Below, one piece after another: positions 17,385-26,044 of a DNA stretch of 64,000 nt (within the stretch, counting starts at the first letter, position 1; each line of letters opens with the position of its first letter). The DNA comes from Flavobacteriales bacterium UBA6693 (lineage in GTDB: Bacteria > Bacteroidota > Bacteroidia > Flavobacteriales > Weeksellaceae), in NCBI GenBank assembly GCA_002454815.1, contig DKJL01000011.1, positions 1 to 64,000 on the forward strand. The letters are read 5' to 3'. Position numbers and translations under genes: made by a program. The notes beneath the pieces are model-generated. The model was not told where the DNA came from, did not search any database, and was given only the letters and a program-made list of their open reading frames with translations.

Positions 17385-19421
17385 TTAATCCCTGTTTTTT
17401 AGTAATATCCAGCCTTTATATTGGGTGACGATACCGGTGTCGGGTTCGGTCCACTGAAGAATGTACCAATAGGTGGCGCTCGGCAAGATGCGGCCGTTTG
17501 CTTTTCCGTCCCAAATAAATTTCTGGTTTTGTGCCCGATATACCAGCGTTCCGTAACGGTCGAAAATGTCAAAAATTACGTCTTTTTTACTTTTTAATTC
17601 GGAATAGTCAAGGAGGTCATTTTTCCCATCGCCGTTTGGAGTGATGGTGTTAACGAGATTTAGCAGCAAAAGTTCTTTGGAAACCGGAGTACAACTCAGC
17701 GCGTCGGTCACAAAGATCGTATGCTTTCCCAGCGGAATGTTTTTAAATACGTTAGTCCCATTAAGCACTTCATTATTCCAGGAGTTGGTGATCTGATACG
17801 GCGGCTTGCCTCCCTGAATCGTAATTACTGCACTGCTGCCTGTCACCTCAATTTTAGTAATGATCGGCAGCTCTGCCGCTTTCACACTTACTTTTTGAGT
17901 TATTGTACAGCCGTTCTGCGAAGTAAGTTTTACGGAATAATTTCCGACGGAAATGTCATTAATTATGTTAGCGTGCGAACCTTCAGCAATAATTTCTCCC
18001 GCGCTGTTCATCCATTGATAGTAAATAAAAGTATTTTCTACCGCTAAAGTGGTCTTTGCCTCCGCACAGATCGTTTGATCTTGCAGTACCGCCGATTTTT
18101 CAGGAGTTTGTAATCTGATTTTTTCCACGACCGCCGCACATTGGTTGCTTTTGGCGCGTACGTAGATATCGGTGTCGGTAACGTAAGAAAATTCGGTAAT
18201 ATTGTTGCTGTTGCCGGCGAGCGCATCGGCTTCGTTCCGATAATATTTTACCTCAAAATAGGGCTGATAATTTGAGATGATTTGTGCGGTCATTTGTGAC
18301 AAATTAACTGATGCCGGTTTTTCCCGGCTCTCATTGCAGAACGACTGATTTTTTTTAATTAAAGGCTTCTCGGCATATTCAATCAAGATGGAACCTTTCA
18401 GCATGCAGCCACCGTCGTCGATTTCCACTTCAAAAAAACCGGGTTTCATGACATCATAAGTGGCCGAAGTTTCATTTGCCAACAAAACACCGTCTTTGTA
18501 CCACTGATACGTTGCGCCAGCAGTAATAGCATTTAATGATAAAGTCGAGCCTTCGCACAAAGCCGTCTGAGAGCTGGTGAGCAGATCGGGCCCCAAGTCC
18601 TTGATTCCCATGAAGCTGCCGGCTTGGAGAAAGACTGCGGAATCATACAGACCGTTGCCCTGATCGGCAATGACTAATTTAAGATGATATTTCTTGTGCG
18701 GAATGATGTCAGTAACGGCTTTTAGAATTTTGGTTTGGCCATTGAAGTTAACTGCGCTTTGCACATCGTTGTATTGCCCAAAATATTTTTCATTGACGGC
18801 AGGACAAAGTCCCCCGGAGCCGCGAACCGTGTTCGATTTTATCGGCGTGTTACTGCCGGGAATCACCGCAAGGTTTTTGTAATTCATCCCACTATCGACC
18901 TCACGAATTAAAAACGCAAATCCGTCCGTGTAATCGCATTGTTTTGGGGTTCCATCTTTTAAGTATTGCTCGGAAGCAAAAAGATAATCAAAACTGATTT
19001 TTTTAATGTAATCATTATTAACGGTGAACTCGAATTCGAGAATAGTGGCGTTATAACTGTTATCGATGCCCAAAGCACTTTCCAAATCATTGTCGCCCAT
19101 CCAGCCAGGTACACTTCTGGACTGTATAAAATCATTGGGTCCGACGGCTTCGGTAGCCATTCCTGTGGACAATATAATCCCGGCGTCCAGTTCAAAGCCG
19201 CTTCCTTCTTTATTAAAATAACCCCAGCTTTTTTGCCCGCTGCCAAAGTCCCACCCGTTGATCCTTACGTTGGAGACCTCAATGCAACTCAAGCTTTCCG
19301 GGCCAAAGAAGATTTCTTTCACGAGTTGCTCGCTGGTATAAGTTTCGGAATTTACCGAAATGTATTGTGACCACAAAAAAGCAGAAATAAGGGTGAGGAA
19401 AAAAGACAGAAAACTTTTCAT
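17385..19421 (-). CDS. Choice-of-anchor L surface protein with T9SS type B sorting domain
   Basis: 678 aa, probably exported and surface-displayed. Signal peptide about 1-18 (LISAFLWSQ). A choice-of-anchor L domain follows (about 30-280; SFDYLFASEQY is typical), then Ig-like/PKD-like repeats of about 80 residues carrying paired cysteines (from about 285), and a C-terminal gliding-motility type (CHU_C, T9SS type B) domain that starts VNTITPNGDGKNDLLDY and contains IFDRYGTLVY and WDGKANGR. The last domain is the secretion signal for the type IX system. Ligand unknown; adhesion is a reasonable guess. Single gene with its own -7 box. Confidence 0.88.
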   Translation of the reverse strand: MKSFLSFFLTLISAFLWSQYISVNSETYTSEQLVKEIFFGPESLSCIEVSNVRINGWDFGSGQKSWGYFNKEGSGFELDAGIILSTGMATEAVGPNDFIQSRSVPGWMGDNDLESALGIDNSYNATILEFEFTVNNDYIKKISFDYLFASEQYLKDGTPKQCDYTDGFAFLIREVDSGMNYKNLAVIPGSNTPIKSNTVRGSGGLCPAVNEKYFGQYNDVQSAVNFNGQTKILKAVTDIIPHKKYHLKLVIADQGNGLYDSAVFLQAGSFMGIKDLGPDLLTSSQTALCEGSTLSLNAITAGATYQWYKDGVLLANETSATYDVMKPGFFEVEIDDGGCMLKGSILIEYAEKPLIKKNQSFCNESREKPASVNLSQMTAQIISNYQPYFEVKYYRNEADALAGNSNNITEFSYVTDTDIYVRAKSNQCAAVVEKIRLQTPEKSAVLQDQTICAEAKTTLAVENTFIYYQWMNSAGEIIAEGSHANIINDISVGNYSVKLTSQNGCTITQKVSVKAAELPIITKIEVTGSSAVITIQGGKPPYQITNSWNNEVLNGTNVFKNIPLGKHTIFVTDALSCTPVSKELLLLNLVNTITPNGDGKNDLLDYSELKSKKDVIFDIFDRYGTLVYRAQNQKFIWDGKANGRILPSATYWYILQWTEPDTGIVTQYKGWILLKNRD

Positions 19422-19444
19422 TTTTAATGGAAGAAGTGAAGCTG

Positions 19445-19452
19445 CAAAATTA
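19445..19452 (-). promoter_or_regulatory. -7 box TAATTTTG for the T9SS type B gene
   Basis: Exact TAnnTTTG box on the minus strand, 23 nt before the ATG. It lies just beside the tsf terminator, whose stem takes the place of a -33 element. Confidence 0.45.
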
Positions 19453-19469
19453 CCTTTATTAAAACAAAA

Positions 19470-19496
19470 AAACTCTTTCCACGGAGGAAAGAGTTT
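19470..19496 (-). terminator. Terminator of tsf
   Basis: Perfect 11-bp stem AAACTCTTTCC / GGAAAGAGTTT with loop ACGGA; on the minus strand a long T-run follows. Confidence 0.85.
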
Positions 19497-19519
19497 TAAA
19501 CTTTATGTTCGGAATAAGA

Positions 19520-20344
19520 TTAAGTAAGGCTTACGCGTACAAATCCAAGAACTTTCAAATCGCTGTTTACAGATTTTACGTAGTCTGCTACAGACATACC
19601 CGAATCCTTGATAAAGGGCTGGTGTATCAACGTATTATCTTTATAGAATTTCTGCATTTTACCTTTAAGGATATTATCGATGATGTTCGCCGGTTTTCCT
19701 TCTTTGGTCAAAAGTTCTCTTTCGATATCAAGTTCTTTGTCTACAGTTTCCTGAGATACCATTGTTTCGTCCAGCGCGAGCGGATTCATTGCAGCAACCT
19801 GCATTGATACTGATTTTGCTGCCTCTATCGCTCCGTCTACGTTAGCCGAAAGTGAGGTAATTGCAGCGATTTTATTTCCGGCGTGGATATAAGCGCCAAG
19901 GAATGGACCTTCAATTCTCTGGAAAGAACCGATTTCTATTTTTTCACCGATCACACCAGTTTGCTCTACCAGCTTCTGCGCCACGGTGATACCGTGGAAA
20001 TCTGACTCCAAAAACTCTTCCTTGTCAGCATAAGCGAGTGCCTGTTCTGCCAACTCATGAGCCAGTTCTACAAAGCTGTCGTTTTTCGCTACAAAGTCGG
20101 TTTCAGAGTTCAGTGCAATGATAACGCCCATTGTATTGTCTTCGTTTACCTTGGCAATTACAGCGCCTTCTGTAGACTCGCGGTCCGCGCGGTTAGCAGC
20201 AACTTTCTGACCTTTTTTTCTAAGGTTTTCTATTGCTTTGTCGAAGTCGCCTTCTGCCTCTACCAACGCTTTCTTGCAGTCCATCATTCCTGCGCCTGTA
20301 ATGTTTCTTAGTTTCGCCACATCTGCAGCAACGGGTGTATACAT
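19520..20344 (-). CDS. tsf: Translation elongation factor Ts
   Basis: 274 aa. Nucleotide-exchange factor for EF-Tu. N-terminal UBA-like domain with LRNITGAGMMDCKKALVEA (about 11-29), the MGVIIALNSETDFVAKND motif that contacts EF-Tu (about 74-91), and a two-part core. In most bacteria, including relatives as I recall, tsf follows rpsB; here the gene upstream is on the other strand and rpsB is not in the window. It has its own -7 box and terminator. Confidence 0.96.
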   Translation of the reverse strand: MYTPVAADVAKLRNITGAGMMDCKKALVEAEGDFDKAIENLRKKGQKVAANRADRESTEGAVIAKVNEDNTMGVIIALNSETDFVAKNDSFVELAHELAEQALAYADKEEFLESDFHGITVAQKLVEQTGVIGEKIEIGSFQRIEGPFLGAYIHAGNKIAAITSLSANVDGAIEAAKSVSMQVAAMNPLALDETMVSQETVDKELDIERELLTKEGKPANIIDNILKGKMQKFYKDNTLIHQPFIKDSGMSVADYVKSVNSDLKVLGFVRVSLT

Positions 20345-20397
20345 ATCTTTGCTTTTTTTAATTAAATATTGATAAATTAGCTTGTTTTAAAGCGAGG

Positions 20398-20405
20398 CAA
20401 AGATA
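20398..20405 (-). promoter_or_regulatory. -7 box TATCTTTG of tsf
   Basis: Exact TAnnTTTG match on the minus strand, about 53 nt before the tsf ATG. The nearest TTTG on that strand (20418-20421) is only 12 nt upstream of the box, closer than usual. Confidence 0.5.
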
Positions 20406-20480
20406 ATAAAAATCGTACAAACTAAAAAGCTGTTTTGTGCGTTATAAGTAAAATTTAAAAACCTAACAACGAACCTTTTA

Positions 20481-21059
20481 ATGAAAAAAATACTCTATTT
20501 ATTTGTTTTTTTGCTGTCTGTTTTTTCCTTTGCCCAGTCCAAATATACCGTGCAGCAGGTAGAAAGAAGCAGCGACCCTCAGGTGATCGCCAACTTTATT
20601 AAATATAACCCAACCCACGCACGCACACCGGAATTCCGCCGCAAGCTGCTTGCCGTTATCAATAATGACAAATCTCCCGCGCAACAAGCACGCGTGGCAA
20701 AGCCTACCGTGAAGGCGGTGAATAGTGCAACTCTGGCAAAACAGGTGAATAAGGACGTTGCAAAACACGGTACGAATACGAAGCATAAAAGAACGGAAGA
20801 TTTGCTGAATCATATGTTCAATAACGATCCCGGCAGCAATAGTGCTTATGTGCAAATCGTCAATAAATCCAAATGTAACCTGATTGTGAAAATCAGCGGC
20901 AGAAAATTCTACAATCTTGATGTGCCGGCCAATAATCAGAATTTCATTATGCTGGAAAAAGGGACCTATAAGGTTACTACATCCGTTTGCGATGCGAAGT
21001 ATGCGAGCACTAAAAAGATAGGGAAAGACATCGTTATTACGCTCAATCAGCCTAAGTAG
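20481..21059 (+). CDS. Secreted protein of unknown function, possibly DUF6759
   Basis: 192 aa. Clear Sec signal peptide (MKKILYLFVF ... SFAQ, 1-19). The middle (50-100) is basic and low in structure; the C-terminal 70 residues look beta-rich and hold two cysteines (SKCNL and SVCDA) that could form a disulfide. The C-terminal part reminds me of DUF6759, a flavobacterial family, but I cannot confirm that. Its last 8 bp overlap the convergent methyltransferase gene. Confidence 0.65.
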   Translation: MKKILYLFVFLLSVFSFAQSKYTVQQVERSSDPQVIANFIKYNPTHARTPEFRRKLLAVINNDKSPAQQARVAKPTVKAVNSATLAKQVNKDVAKHGTNTKHKRTEDLLNHMFNNDPGSNSAYVQIVNKSKCNLIVKISGRKFYNLDVPANNQNFIMLEKGTYKVTTSVCDAKYASTKKIGKDIVITLNQPK

Positions 21060-21792
21060 AACCTTTTAGAAGATGAAAATCTTTCGTTAGCGCCAGATAT
21101 TCTTCTGTAAAAACCCGCGGCTCTGCTTCAATGATCAATGTTGAAAGTTCAGCAGGCTGTTTTATAAATCCAAATTCCAGCACACAACGTTTGACCGGCC
21201 CCGGTTTCCGACCAAAAATCTGAACCGTTCTGTGAAGGTAAAGATTGGATATATAAGCTGTTTTTTGAAAAGCTTCCGCTGCGGTTGCCGGAATAATTAC
21301 GGAAAATTTACCATTAAAAGTGAGATGTTGTGCTGCGTTTTCAGAAAGTGAACTGAAAGTGAGGTCAATTTGCTGGCGCGCTACGCGGTCTTTCTCCGAA
21401 TTGTTTGGTTCAAAATATGGAGGATTGCAAACAATCAAATCAAATTTTTTGCTTGACTGAAATTCAGTAAAATTTCTCTGATGCACGGTAAGCCTTGCTG
21501 CGAACGGGCTGTTTTTAAAGTTAAGATCCGCAAGCCTTACTGCATCTTCAGAAATGTCGATCGCGGTGATTTCTGCCTCATTATTCCGTTGCGCGGTCAT
21601 TAAGCTGATCAGTCCCGTGCCGGTGCCAACTTCAAGGATACTGCCGGCCGCGGAAACTGTGCACAATGCGCCAAGCAATACGCCGTCTGTGCCAACGCGG
21701 AATACCTCTGACGATTGTTGTATACTGAATTGCTGGAAATGAAAAGTTTTCAAATTAGATGCTCTGTTCGCTGACATCGTCGTGGAGAGCAA
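21052..21792 (-). CDS. trmN: tRNA1(Val) (adenine(37)-N6)-methyltransferase, TrmN6/YfiC-like
   Basis: 246 aa from the first ATG. SAM-dependent N6-adenine methyltransferase that modifies A37 of tRNA-Val. SAM site EVGTGTGLISLM and catalytic CNPPYFEPN are present, as is the family start pattern FHFQQFSIQQ. The start is uncertain: ATG at 21792 or 21777 lies inside the upstream kinase gene, while a TTG at 21753 starts 1 nt after the kinase stop and gives exactly the usual N-terminus (LKTFHF). Re-initiation at this TTG is attractive. Third gene of the ribE-kinase-trmN operon. Confidence 0.85.
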   Translation of the reverse strand: MLSTTMSANRASNLKTFHFQQFSIQQSSEVFRVGTDGVLLGALCTVSAAGSILEVGTGTGLISLMTAQRNNEAEITAIDISEDAVRLADLNFKNSPFAARLTVHQRNFTEFQSSKKFDLIVCNPPYFEPNNSEKDRVARQQIDLTFSSLSENAAQHLTFNGKFSVIIPATAAEAFQKTAYISNLYLHRTVQIFGRKPGPVKRCVLEFGFIKQPAELSTLIIEAEPRVFTEEYLALTKDFHLLKGST

Positions 21793-23260
21793 AATCGCGT
21801 TTCGGTTTAAGGTTGGTCGGCAAAGAAATGATAAACGTAGTTCCTTTACCTACTTCCGATTTTACGTTAATTTCACCTTTATAATCCTCGACCATCTTAC
21901 GCACCATCGTCAGGCCGAGGCCCATCCCGCCGGATTTTGAGGTGAAATTCGGTTCGAAAATTCGGCAATGCAAATCTTCCGGAATTCCGACACCATTATC
22001 TTCTATTGTAATAATAATTCGTTTTTGTCGCTGTTCCACGTCCAGGTTGATAATGCTTTCGCGGCTTTCATCTCGTGCCTGTCTTGCATTGGAAACGATA
22101 TTGGTGATGATTCGCGAGAGATAAATTTTGTCCATCTCCACCATGATTTTCTCTTTGTTCGCGTGAAAATAGATTTTTTCATCACTGAATATTTTTATAA
22201 TATTCCTGATCTCCCTGTTAATATTGAAGACCTCGTTATGCTTATTAGGAAGCTGTGCAAATTGTGAAAAAGCATTCGCAACCGTGGCGACCAAATCAAT
22301 TTGATCCACCATTGTTTTGCTCATTTTATGCACTTTTTCATTAATCTGTGGATCTTCCGGATCAAATTTACGCTCAAAATTCTGAATGGTAAGTTTCATC
22401 GGTGTGAGCGGATTTTTCACCTCGTGCGCAACCTGTTTTGCCATTTCACGCCAGGCTTCTTCTTTATCTTTAAAACTTAACCGTTCCTTCTGTTCCCTAA
22501 TCTGCAGAATCATTTTATTATACGCCTTTACGAGCTGATTCAGTTCGTCGTTTTGGTAATAGCGGATGGGCTGCGGATCTTCTTCAAATAAGGTAATACG
22601 GTTGATGAGCTCAGAAAATTTGGTCACCGTCTTTGTGAGGTTATTTGAGATAATCCAGCTGAGCCAGATACCGAAAGCAATCACGAAAAGATTAACGACT
22701 ACGATATAATTTAAATAGCGGTTGTAAACGCTGACATAGGAAGAATCATTGTGGTAGAAAGGAAAATAAACAATTGCGATGGGTTCCAGCATATTGTTTT
22801 TCAGGATCATATAGGACGACGTTACGTTGGCATCAATCTTTTTGTCATAAGTCTGAAAGTCGATCCGGTTGTCGCTTTTTAATACTCTATTTACTGTTGA
22901 GAGGGGAATTTGCTTTACAGGGAGAAGGTTATAATCTTTGTTAGAAATGACGTAGTTTCCTTTCAGATCATAAATGATGATATCCTGATTGTTGATATCG
23001 GCGATTTCAAAAATGGAATTAGATAGTATCTCGGGCAAATCATATGTCTGTGCCTGGGTGTGGCTCACTGCATAGTCCAGTGCGGACATCAGCGACTCCG
23101 CTCTTTTTTGCAGATCAGTGCGGCTTTGTTCTACCGCATTATCACGCAAAATAAAATAGGAAAGCACCGAAGAGCAGGCAATACTGAGGATACAGATTAC
23201 GAGAAAACCCCAGAACACCTTATTTCTCAGGCTGAAACCTTTATATTTAGAGAACGGCAT
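21755..23260 (-). CDS. Membrane sensor histidine kinase with HAMP domain, NtrY-like
   Basis: 501 aa. Two membrane helices (about 14-38 and 184-206) flank a periplasmic sensor of about 145 residues; then HAMP (about 205-260), the phospho-accepting His279 in QVAHEVKNPLTPMK and the ATPase domain with NIVSNARQARDE, EDNGVGIP and SGGMGLGLTMV. It autophosphorylates on His279 and passes phosphate to a response regulator that is not in this window. The signal is unknown. Its start overlaps the end of ribE by 14 bp and its stop touches the methyltransferase start, so the three genes are translationally coupled. Confidence 0.9.
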   Translation of the reverse strand: MPFSKYKGFSLRNKVFWGFLVICILSIACSSVLSYFILRDNAVEQSRTDLQKRAESLMSALDYAVSHTQAQTYDLPEILSNSIFEIADINNQDIIIYDLKGNYVISNKDYNLLPVKQIPLSTVNRVLKSDNRIDFQTYDKKIDANVTSSYMILKNNMLEPIAIVYFPFYHNDSSYVSVYNRYLNYIVVVNLFVIAFGIWLSWIISNNLTKTVTKFSELINRITLFEEDPQPIRYYQNDELNQLVKAYNKMILQIREQKERLSFKDKEEAWREMAKQVAHEVKNPLTPMKLTIQNFERKFDPEDPQINEKVHKMSKTMVDQIDLVATVANAFSQFAQLPNKHNEVFNINREIRNIIKIFSDEKIYFHANKEKIMVEMDKIYLSRIITNIVSNARQARDESRESIINLDVEQRQKRIIITIEDNGVGIPEDLHCRIFEPNFTSKSGGMGLGLTMVRKMVEDYKGEINVKSEVGKGTTFIISLPTNLKPKRDFALHDDVSEQSI

Positions 23261-23843
23261 TTTTATTCATCAGTTTATGTACATATTTTCCGATGATGTC
23301 GAACTCAAGATTCACCACATCACCGGCGCACAGTTTTTTCATGTTGGTGAATTCCCACGTATAAGGAATGATAGCGACCGAAAACGTGTGCGTTCCGCTT
23401 TCCGCTACCGTGAGGCTGATGCCGTTCACCGTGATGGATCCCTGTGGTACCGTGGTATAAGCGCCGGCCGGATCGTAAGAAACAGTGATGAAATAACTTC
23501 CATCGCGATCCTCAATATTCTTCACAATTCCGGTTTGGTCTACATGCCCCTGTACAAGATGTCCATCGAGTCTGCCATCAAACTTCAAACAGCGTTCCAA
23601 ATTCACCATTGTTCCTACCTTCCAATAACTCAGATTTGTTTTTTGCAGCGTTTCATCGATGGCCGTCACGCGGTAACGGTCGCCCAGCAACTCCACCACG
23701 GTCAGGCAGCAGCCATTGTGCGCCACGCTTTGGTCGATTTTAAGTTCTTGCGTAAACGGACAACTGATAATAAAATCGATGTTGCTTTCCTTCTGATGAA
23801 GTTCTTCCACGGTCCCGGTGGCTTCTACAATTCCTGTAAACAT
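23247..23843 (-). CDS. ribE: Riboflavin synthase, alpha chain
   Basis: 198 aa. Converts two 6,7-dimethyl-8-ribityllumazine molecules to riboflavin and a pyrimidine. Two lumazine-binding barrels in tandem: MFTGIVEATG ... NGCCLTVV in the first and GHLVQGHVDQTG ... VNGISLTVAE in the second; the C-terminus is helical for trimer formation. No FMN riboswitch is visible upstream. First gene of an operon with a histidine kinase and a tRNA methyltransferase. Confidence 0.95.
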   Translation of the reverse strand: MFTGIVEATGTVEELHQKESNIDFIISCPFTQELKIDQSVAHNGCCLTVVELLGDRYRVTAIDETLQKTNLSYWKVGTMVNLERCLKFDGRLDGHLVQGHVDQTGIVKNIEDRDGSYFITVSYDPAGAYTTVPQGSITVNGISLTVAESGTHTFSVAIIPYTWEFTNMKKLCAGDVVNLEFDIIGKYVHKLMNKNAVL

Positions 23844-23922
23844 GTGCTGATGATAATAAAGGTAATTAATGGTACGCGCAGGATCACTTTTAAATAAATA
23901 GCCGTGGTTCCTGCGATTTTGC

Positions 23923-23930
23923 TAAATTTG
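23923..23930 (+). promoter_or_regulatory. -7 box TAAATTTG of pdxA
   Basis: Exact TAnnTTTG box. A GTG at 23930, which would extend the protein by 11 residues, is the last base of this box, so it cannot be in the transcript; translation starts at 23963. Confidence 0.6.
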
Positions 23931-23962
23931 TGACATTCAAACAATTTTCAAAGATAACAAAA

Positions 23963-25051
23963 ATGAGTCCGAAACAGCAGAAAATCAGAGTAGGCATCTC
24001 CATTGGCGACTATAACGGCATCGGTCCGGAGATTATTATGAAAGCCTTGCAGGATAAAGCAATCACCGATTTTTTTACGCCGGTGATTTTCGGATCGGGC
24101 AAGCTGTTCACCTTTCAGAAAAATATATTTAAACTTCCTTTAAATTTTAATTATATCACGGAAGTTTCCCAGATGCACAGCGATAAAATCAACATGGTGA
24201 ATCTTTCGAAAGATCATGTCAACGTCAGTTTGGGAACACCCACCGAAGAATCTGCTCGGATGGCCATTGATTCGCTGGAGGCTGCTACTGCAGCACTGAT
24301 GAATGGTGAAGTGGATGTCCTGGTAACCGCTCCCATTAACAAGGAAGAAATGCTTAAATATGGATTTCAGCACGCGGGACATACCGGTTATCTGGAAGAA
24401 AAATTTGGTAAAAAGGGCCTGATGTTTTTGGTTACGGAAGAATTGAAAGTAGCGGTTTCCACACACCACATCCCGATCGCCAGTGTAGCAGAGAACATTT
24501 CAAAGGAAAAAATAAAAAAGCAGATAAAAATGCTCAATCAGTGTTTGATAGAAGATTTCTGTATCGAGCGGCCAAAGATTGCAGTGTTGGGTTTAAATCC
24601 GCACGCCGGCGACGGCGGAGCGATTGGCAAAGAAGAGATAGAAATTATCGAGCCCGCCATCCGGGAGTTATTTAATAACGGAATACTGGCTTTTGGCCCG
24701 TATCCTGCAGACAGTTTCTTCCAGCCCGGGAAATACCGGAAATTTGATGCTGTGTTGGCAATGTATCACGACCAGGGACTTGCTCCCTTCAAGACCATTG
24801 CTTACGAGGACGGGGTCAATTATACCGCTGGCTTACCTTTTATCCGCACCAGTCCGGATCATGGCGTCGCCTACGACATTGCCGGTAAAAATGAGGCAGA
24901 CGCACAGAGTTTTAGTGAAGCAATATTTACTGCGCTGGAGATCTTCCGTAACCGCCAGGAATACAATGATTTAATGGCCAATCGAATGCGGCCGCGGCGC
25001 AATACAAAAAACAATCATGCAGAAGAAGATCTGCCGGTAGACCGACATTAA
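23963..25051 (+). CDS. pdxA: 4-hydroxythreonine-4-phosphate dehydrogenase
   Basis: 362 aa. NAD-dependent oxidation of 4-hydroxythreonine phosphate in the DXP-dependent route to pyridoxal phosphate. Visible: VGISIGDYNGIGPEI near the N-terminus, the metal His in QHAGHTGYLEEKFG, LGLNPHAGDGG, and MYHDQGLAPFK with another metal His. Length is 30 residues over E. coli PdxA, mostly in an extended C-terminal tail (RMRPRRNTKNN). Own promoter; ends 86 bp before DUF177. Confidence 0.94.
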   Translation: MSPKQQKIRVGISIGDYNGIGPEIIMKALQDKAITDFFTPVIFGSGKLFTFQKNIFKLPLNFNYITEVSQMHSDKINMVNLSKDHVNVSLGTPTEESARMAIDSLEAATAALMNGEVDVLVTAPINKEEMLKYGFQHAGHTGYLEEKFGKKGLMFLVTEELKVAVSTHHIPIASVAENISKEKIKKQIKMLNQCLIEDFCIERPKIAVLGLNPHAGDGGAIGKEEIEIIEPAIRELFNNGILAFGPYPADSFFQPGKYRKFDAVLAMYHDQGLAPFKTIAYEDGVNYTAGLPFIRTSPDHGVAYDIAGKNEADAQSFSEAIFTALEIFRNRQEYNDLMANRMRPRRNTKNNHAEEDLPVDRH

Positions 25052-25094
25052 AATTTGTCGGAATTCATTGCTGCGCCAATTTGTTTTGAAATAA

Positions 25095-25125
25095 TTTGTA
25101 GAATAGAAAAAATTGCATATTTTTG
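25095..25125 (+). promoter_or_regulatory. Promoter of the DUF177-rpmF operon
   Basis: TTTG (25095-25098), 19 nt, TATTTTTG (25118-25125): an ideal Bacteroidota promoter. It rules out the in-frame upstream start at 25123. Confidence 0.75.
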
Positions 25126-25137
25126 CACACTCATTTT

Positions 25138-25656
25138 ATGGACAAGTTTAGAAACTACGATATAGTGTTTTCGGGACTGAAAAACGGAAAACACGAGTTC
25201 ACGTTTGAGATAGATAAAGCGTTCTTTGAACTTTTTGATACTGAACAGGAATTTACGAACCCTCGTCTGACGGCCAAAATCCTTATGGATCGGCATACGA
25301 CGTTTTTGGAGTTGTGGATTACTACGGCAGGCCTTGTGCAGCTGGAGTGCGATATCACCAGCGAGCTTTTCGACAGCGAAATCGAGAATGAAATTAAGGT
25401 ACTCGTAAAATTCGGTGAGGAATACGATGACAGCGACGAAGACGTTATCACCATTCCCAGTACGGATCATGCAATAAATGTGGCGCAGCTCATCTACGAA
25501 GATGTGATGCTCTCGATCCCGATGAAAAAGGTTTGCCCTGATATTTCTGCGGAAGATCTGGAAATCCTGGAGCAGTTCAGTTCAAAAGAAGAGGAAGAAG
25601 AACCACAGAGCGATCCGCGATGGGAAGCCCTGAAAAAATTGAAAGATAAAAATTAA
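25138..25656 (+). CDS. DUF177 (YceD-like) protein
   Basis: 172 aa, acidic. Family DUF177, encoded next to rpmF in most bacteria; E. coli YceD and plant homologues have been linked to 23S rRNA accumulation or ribosome assembly. Seen: central QLECDITSELFDSEIENEIKV-like beta segment, the acidic EYDDSDEDVI turn, and a C-terminal PRWEALKKLK motif. The usual CxxC pair is absent; Cys appears once in LECD and once in KKVCPD. Start set by the promoter. 68 bp before rpmF. Confidence 0.88.
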   Translation: MDKFRNYDIVFSGLKNGKHEFTFEIDKAFFELFDTEQEFTNPRLTAKILMDRHTTFLELWITTAGLVQLECDITSELFDSEIENEIKVLVKFGEEYDDSDEDVITIPSTDHAINVAQLIYEDVMLSIPMKKVCPDISAEDLEILEQFSSKEEEEEPQSDPRWEALKKLKDKN

Positions 25657-25668
25657 CATAGTTTAAAA

Positions 25669-25706
25669 TGATGAGAATTGAGCAATCAAGTACTCATCGC
25701 TCATCA
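25669..25706 (+). promoter_or_regulatory. Alternative hairpin in the rpmF leader
   Basis: TGATGAG (25669-25675) can pair with CTCATCA (25700-25706) or, minus one base, with CTCATC (25693-25698). Two pairing partners for one arm, between DUF177 and rpmF, allow two structures. Control of L32 output is a guess. Confidence 0.3.
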
Positions 25707-25724
25707 AATTAAAAATTATAGAAA

Positions 25725-25928
25725 ATGGCACATCCAAAGAGAAGACAGTCGTCAACAAGAAGAGATAAAAGAAGAACTCACTACAAAGCTGAGGTTCCAC
25801 AATTGGCAAAAGATGCAGCTTCAGGCGAGATGCACCTCTATCATAGAGCGCATTGGCATGAAGGTAAATTGTACTACCGAGGAAAAGTAGTAATCGATAA
25901 AGAAGTAGAAACTACGGAAGAAGCTTAA
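25725..25928 (+). CDS. rpmF: 50S ribosomal protein L32
   Basis: 67 aa. N-terminal MAHPKRRQSSTRRDKRRTH is the L32 signature; the rest (EVPQLAKDAASGEMHLYHRA) fits. The four zinc Cys are replaced (no Cys), so this is the zinc-free form. Acidic tail EVETTEEA. Co-transcribed with DUF177; terminator 37 bp after the stop. Confidence 0.96.
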   Translation: MAHPKRRQSSTRRDKRRTHYKAEVPQLAKDAASGEMHLYHRAHWHEGKLYYRGKVVIDKEVETTEEA

Positions 25929-25964
25929 GTCGAAAAAACCTCGATAATCATTCTTTTCATATAC

Positions 25965-25997
25965 AAACCACTCAATTTTCAAGCAATTGAGTGGTTT
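25965..25997 (+). terminator. Terminator of DUF177-rpmF
   Basis: Perfect 13-bp stem AAACCACTCAATT / AATTGAGTGGTTT, 7-nt loop, then T-run. Confidence 0.88.
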
Positions 25998-26012
25998 TTT
26001 GTTGTTTTTTAG

Positions 26013-26020
26013 TATCTTTG
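26013..26020 (+). promoter_or_regulatory. -7 box TATCTTTG of accB
   Basis: Exact TAnnTTTG box 24 nt before the accB ATG, directly after the rpmF terminator. Confidence 0.6.
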
Positions 26021-26044
26021 ACATAATAAACAAATACCAATTTT

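Noticed and set aside
17384..17385. Read-through fusion of fmt with the T9SS gene
   Set aside because: The two genes converge on opposite strands and merely have abutting stop codons.
19470..19496. Inverted repeat as an insertion-sequence end
   Set aside because: Perfect stem, short loop and T-run next to the tsf stop make it a plain terminator; no transposase nearby.
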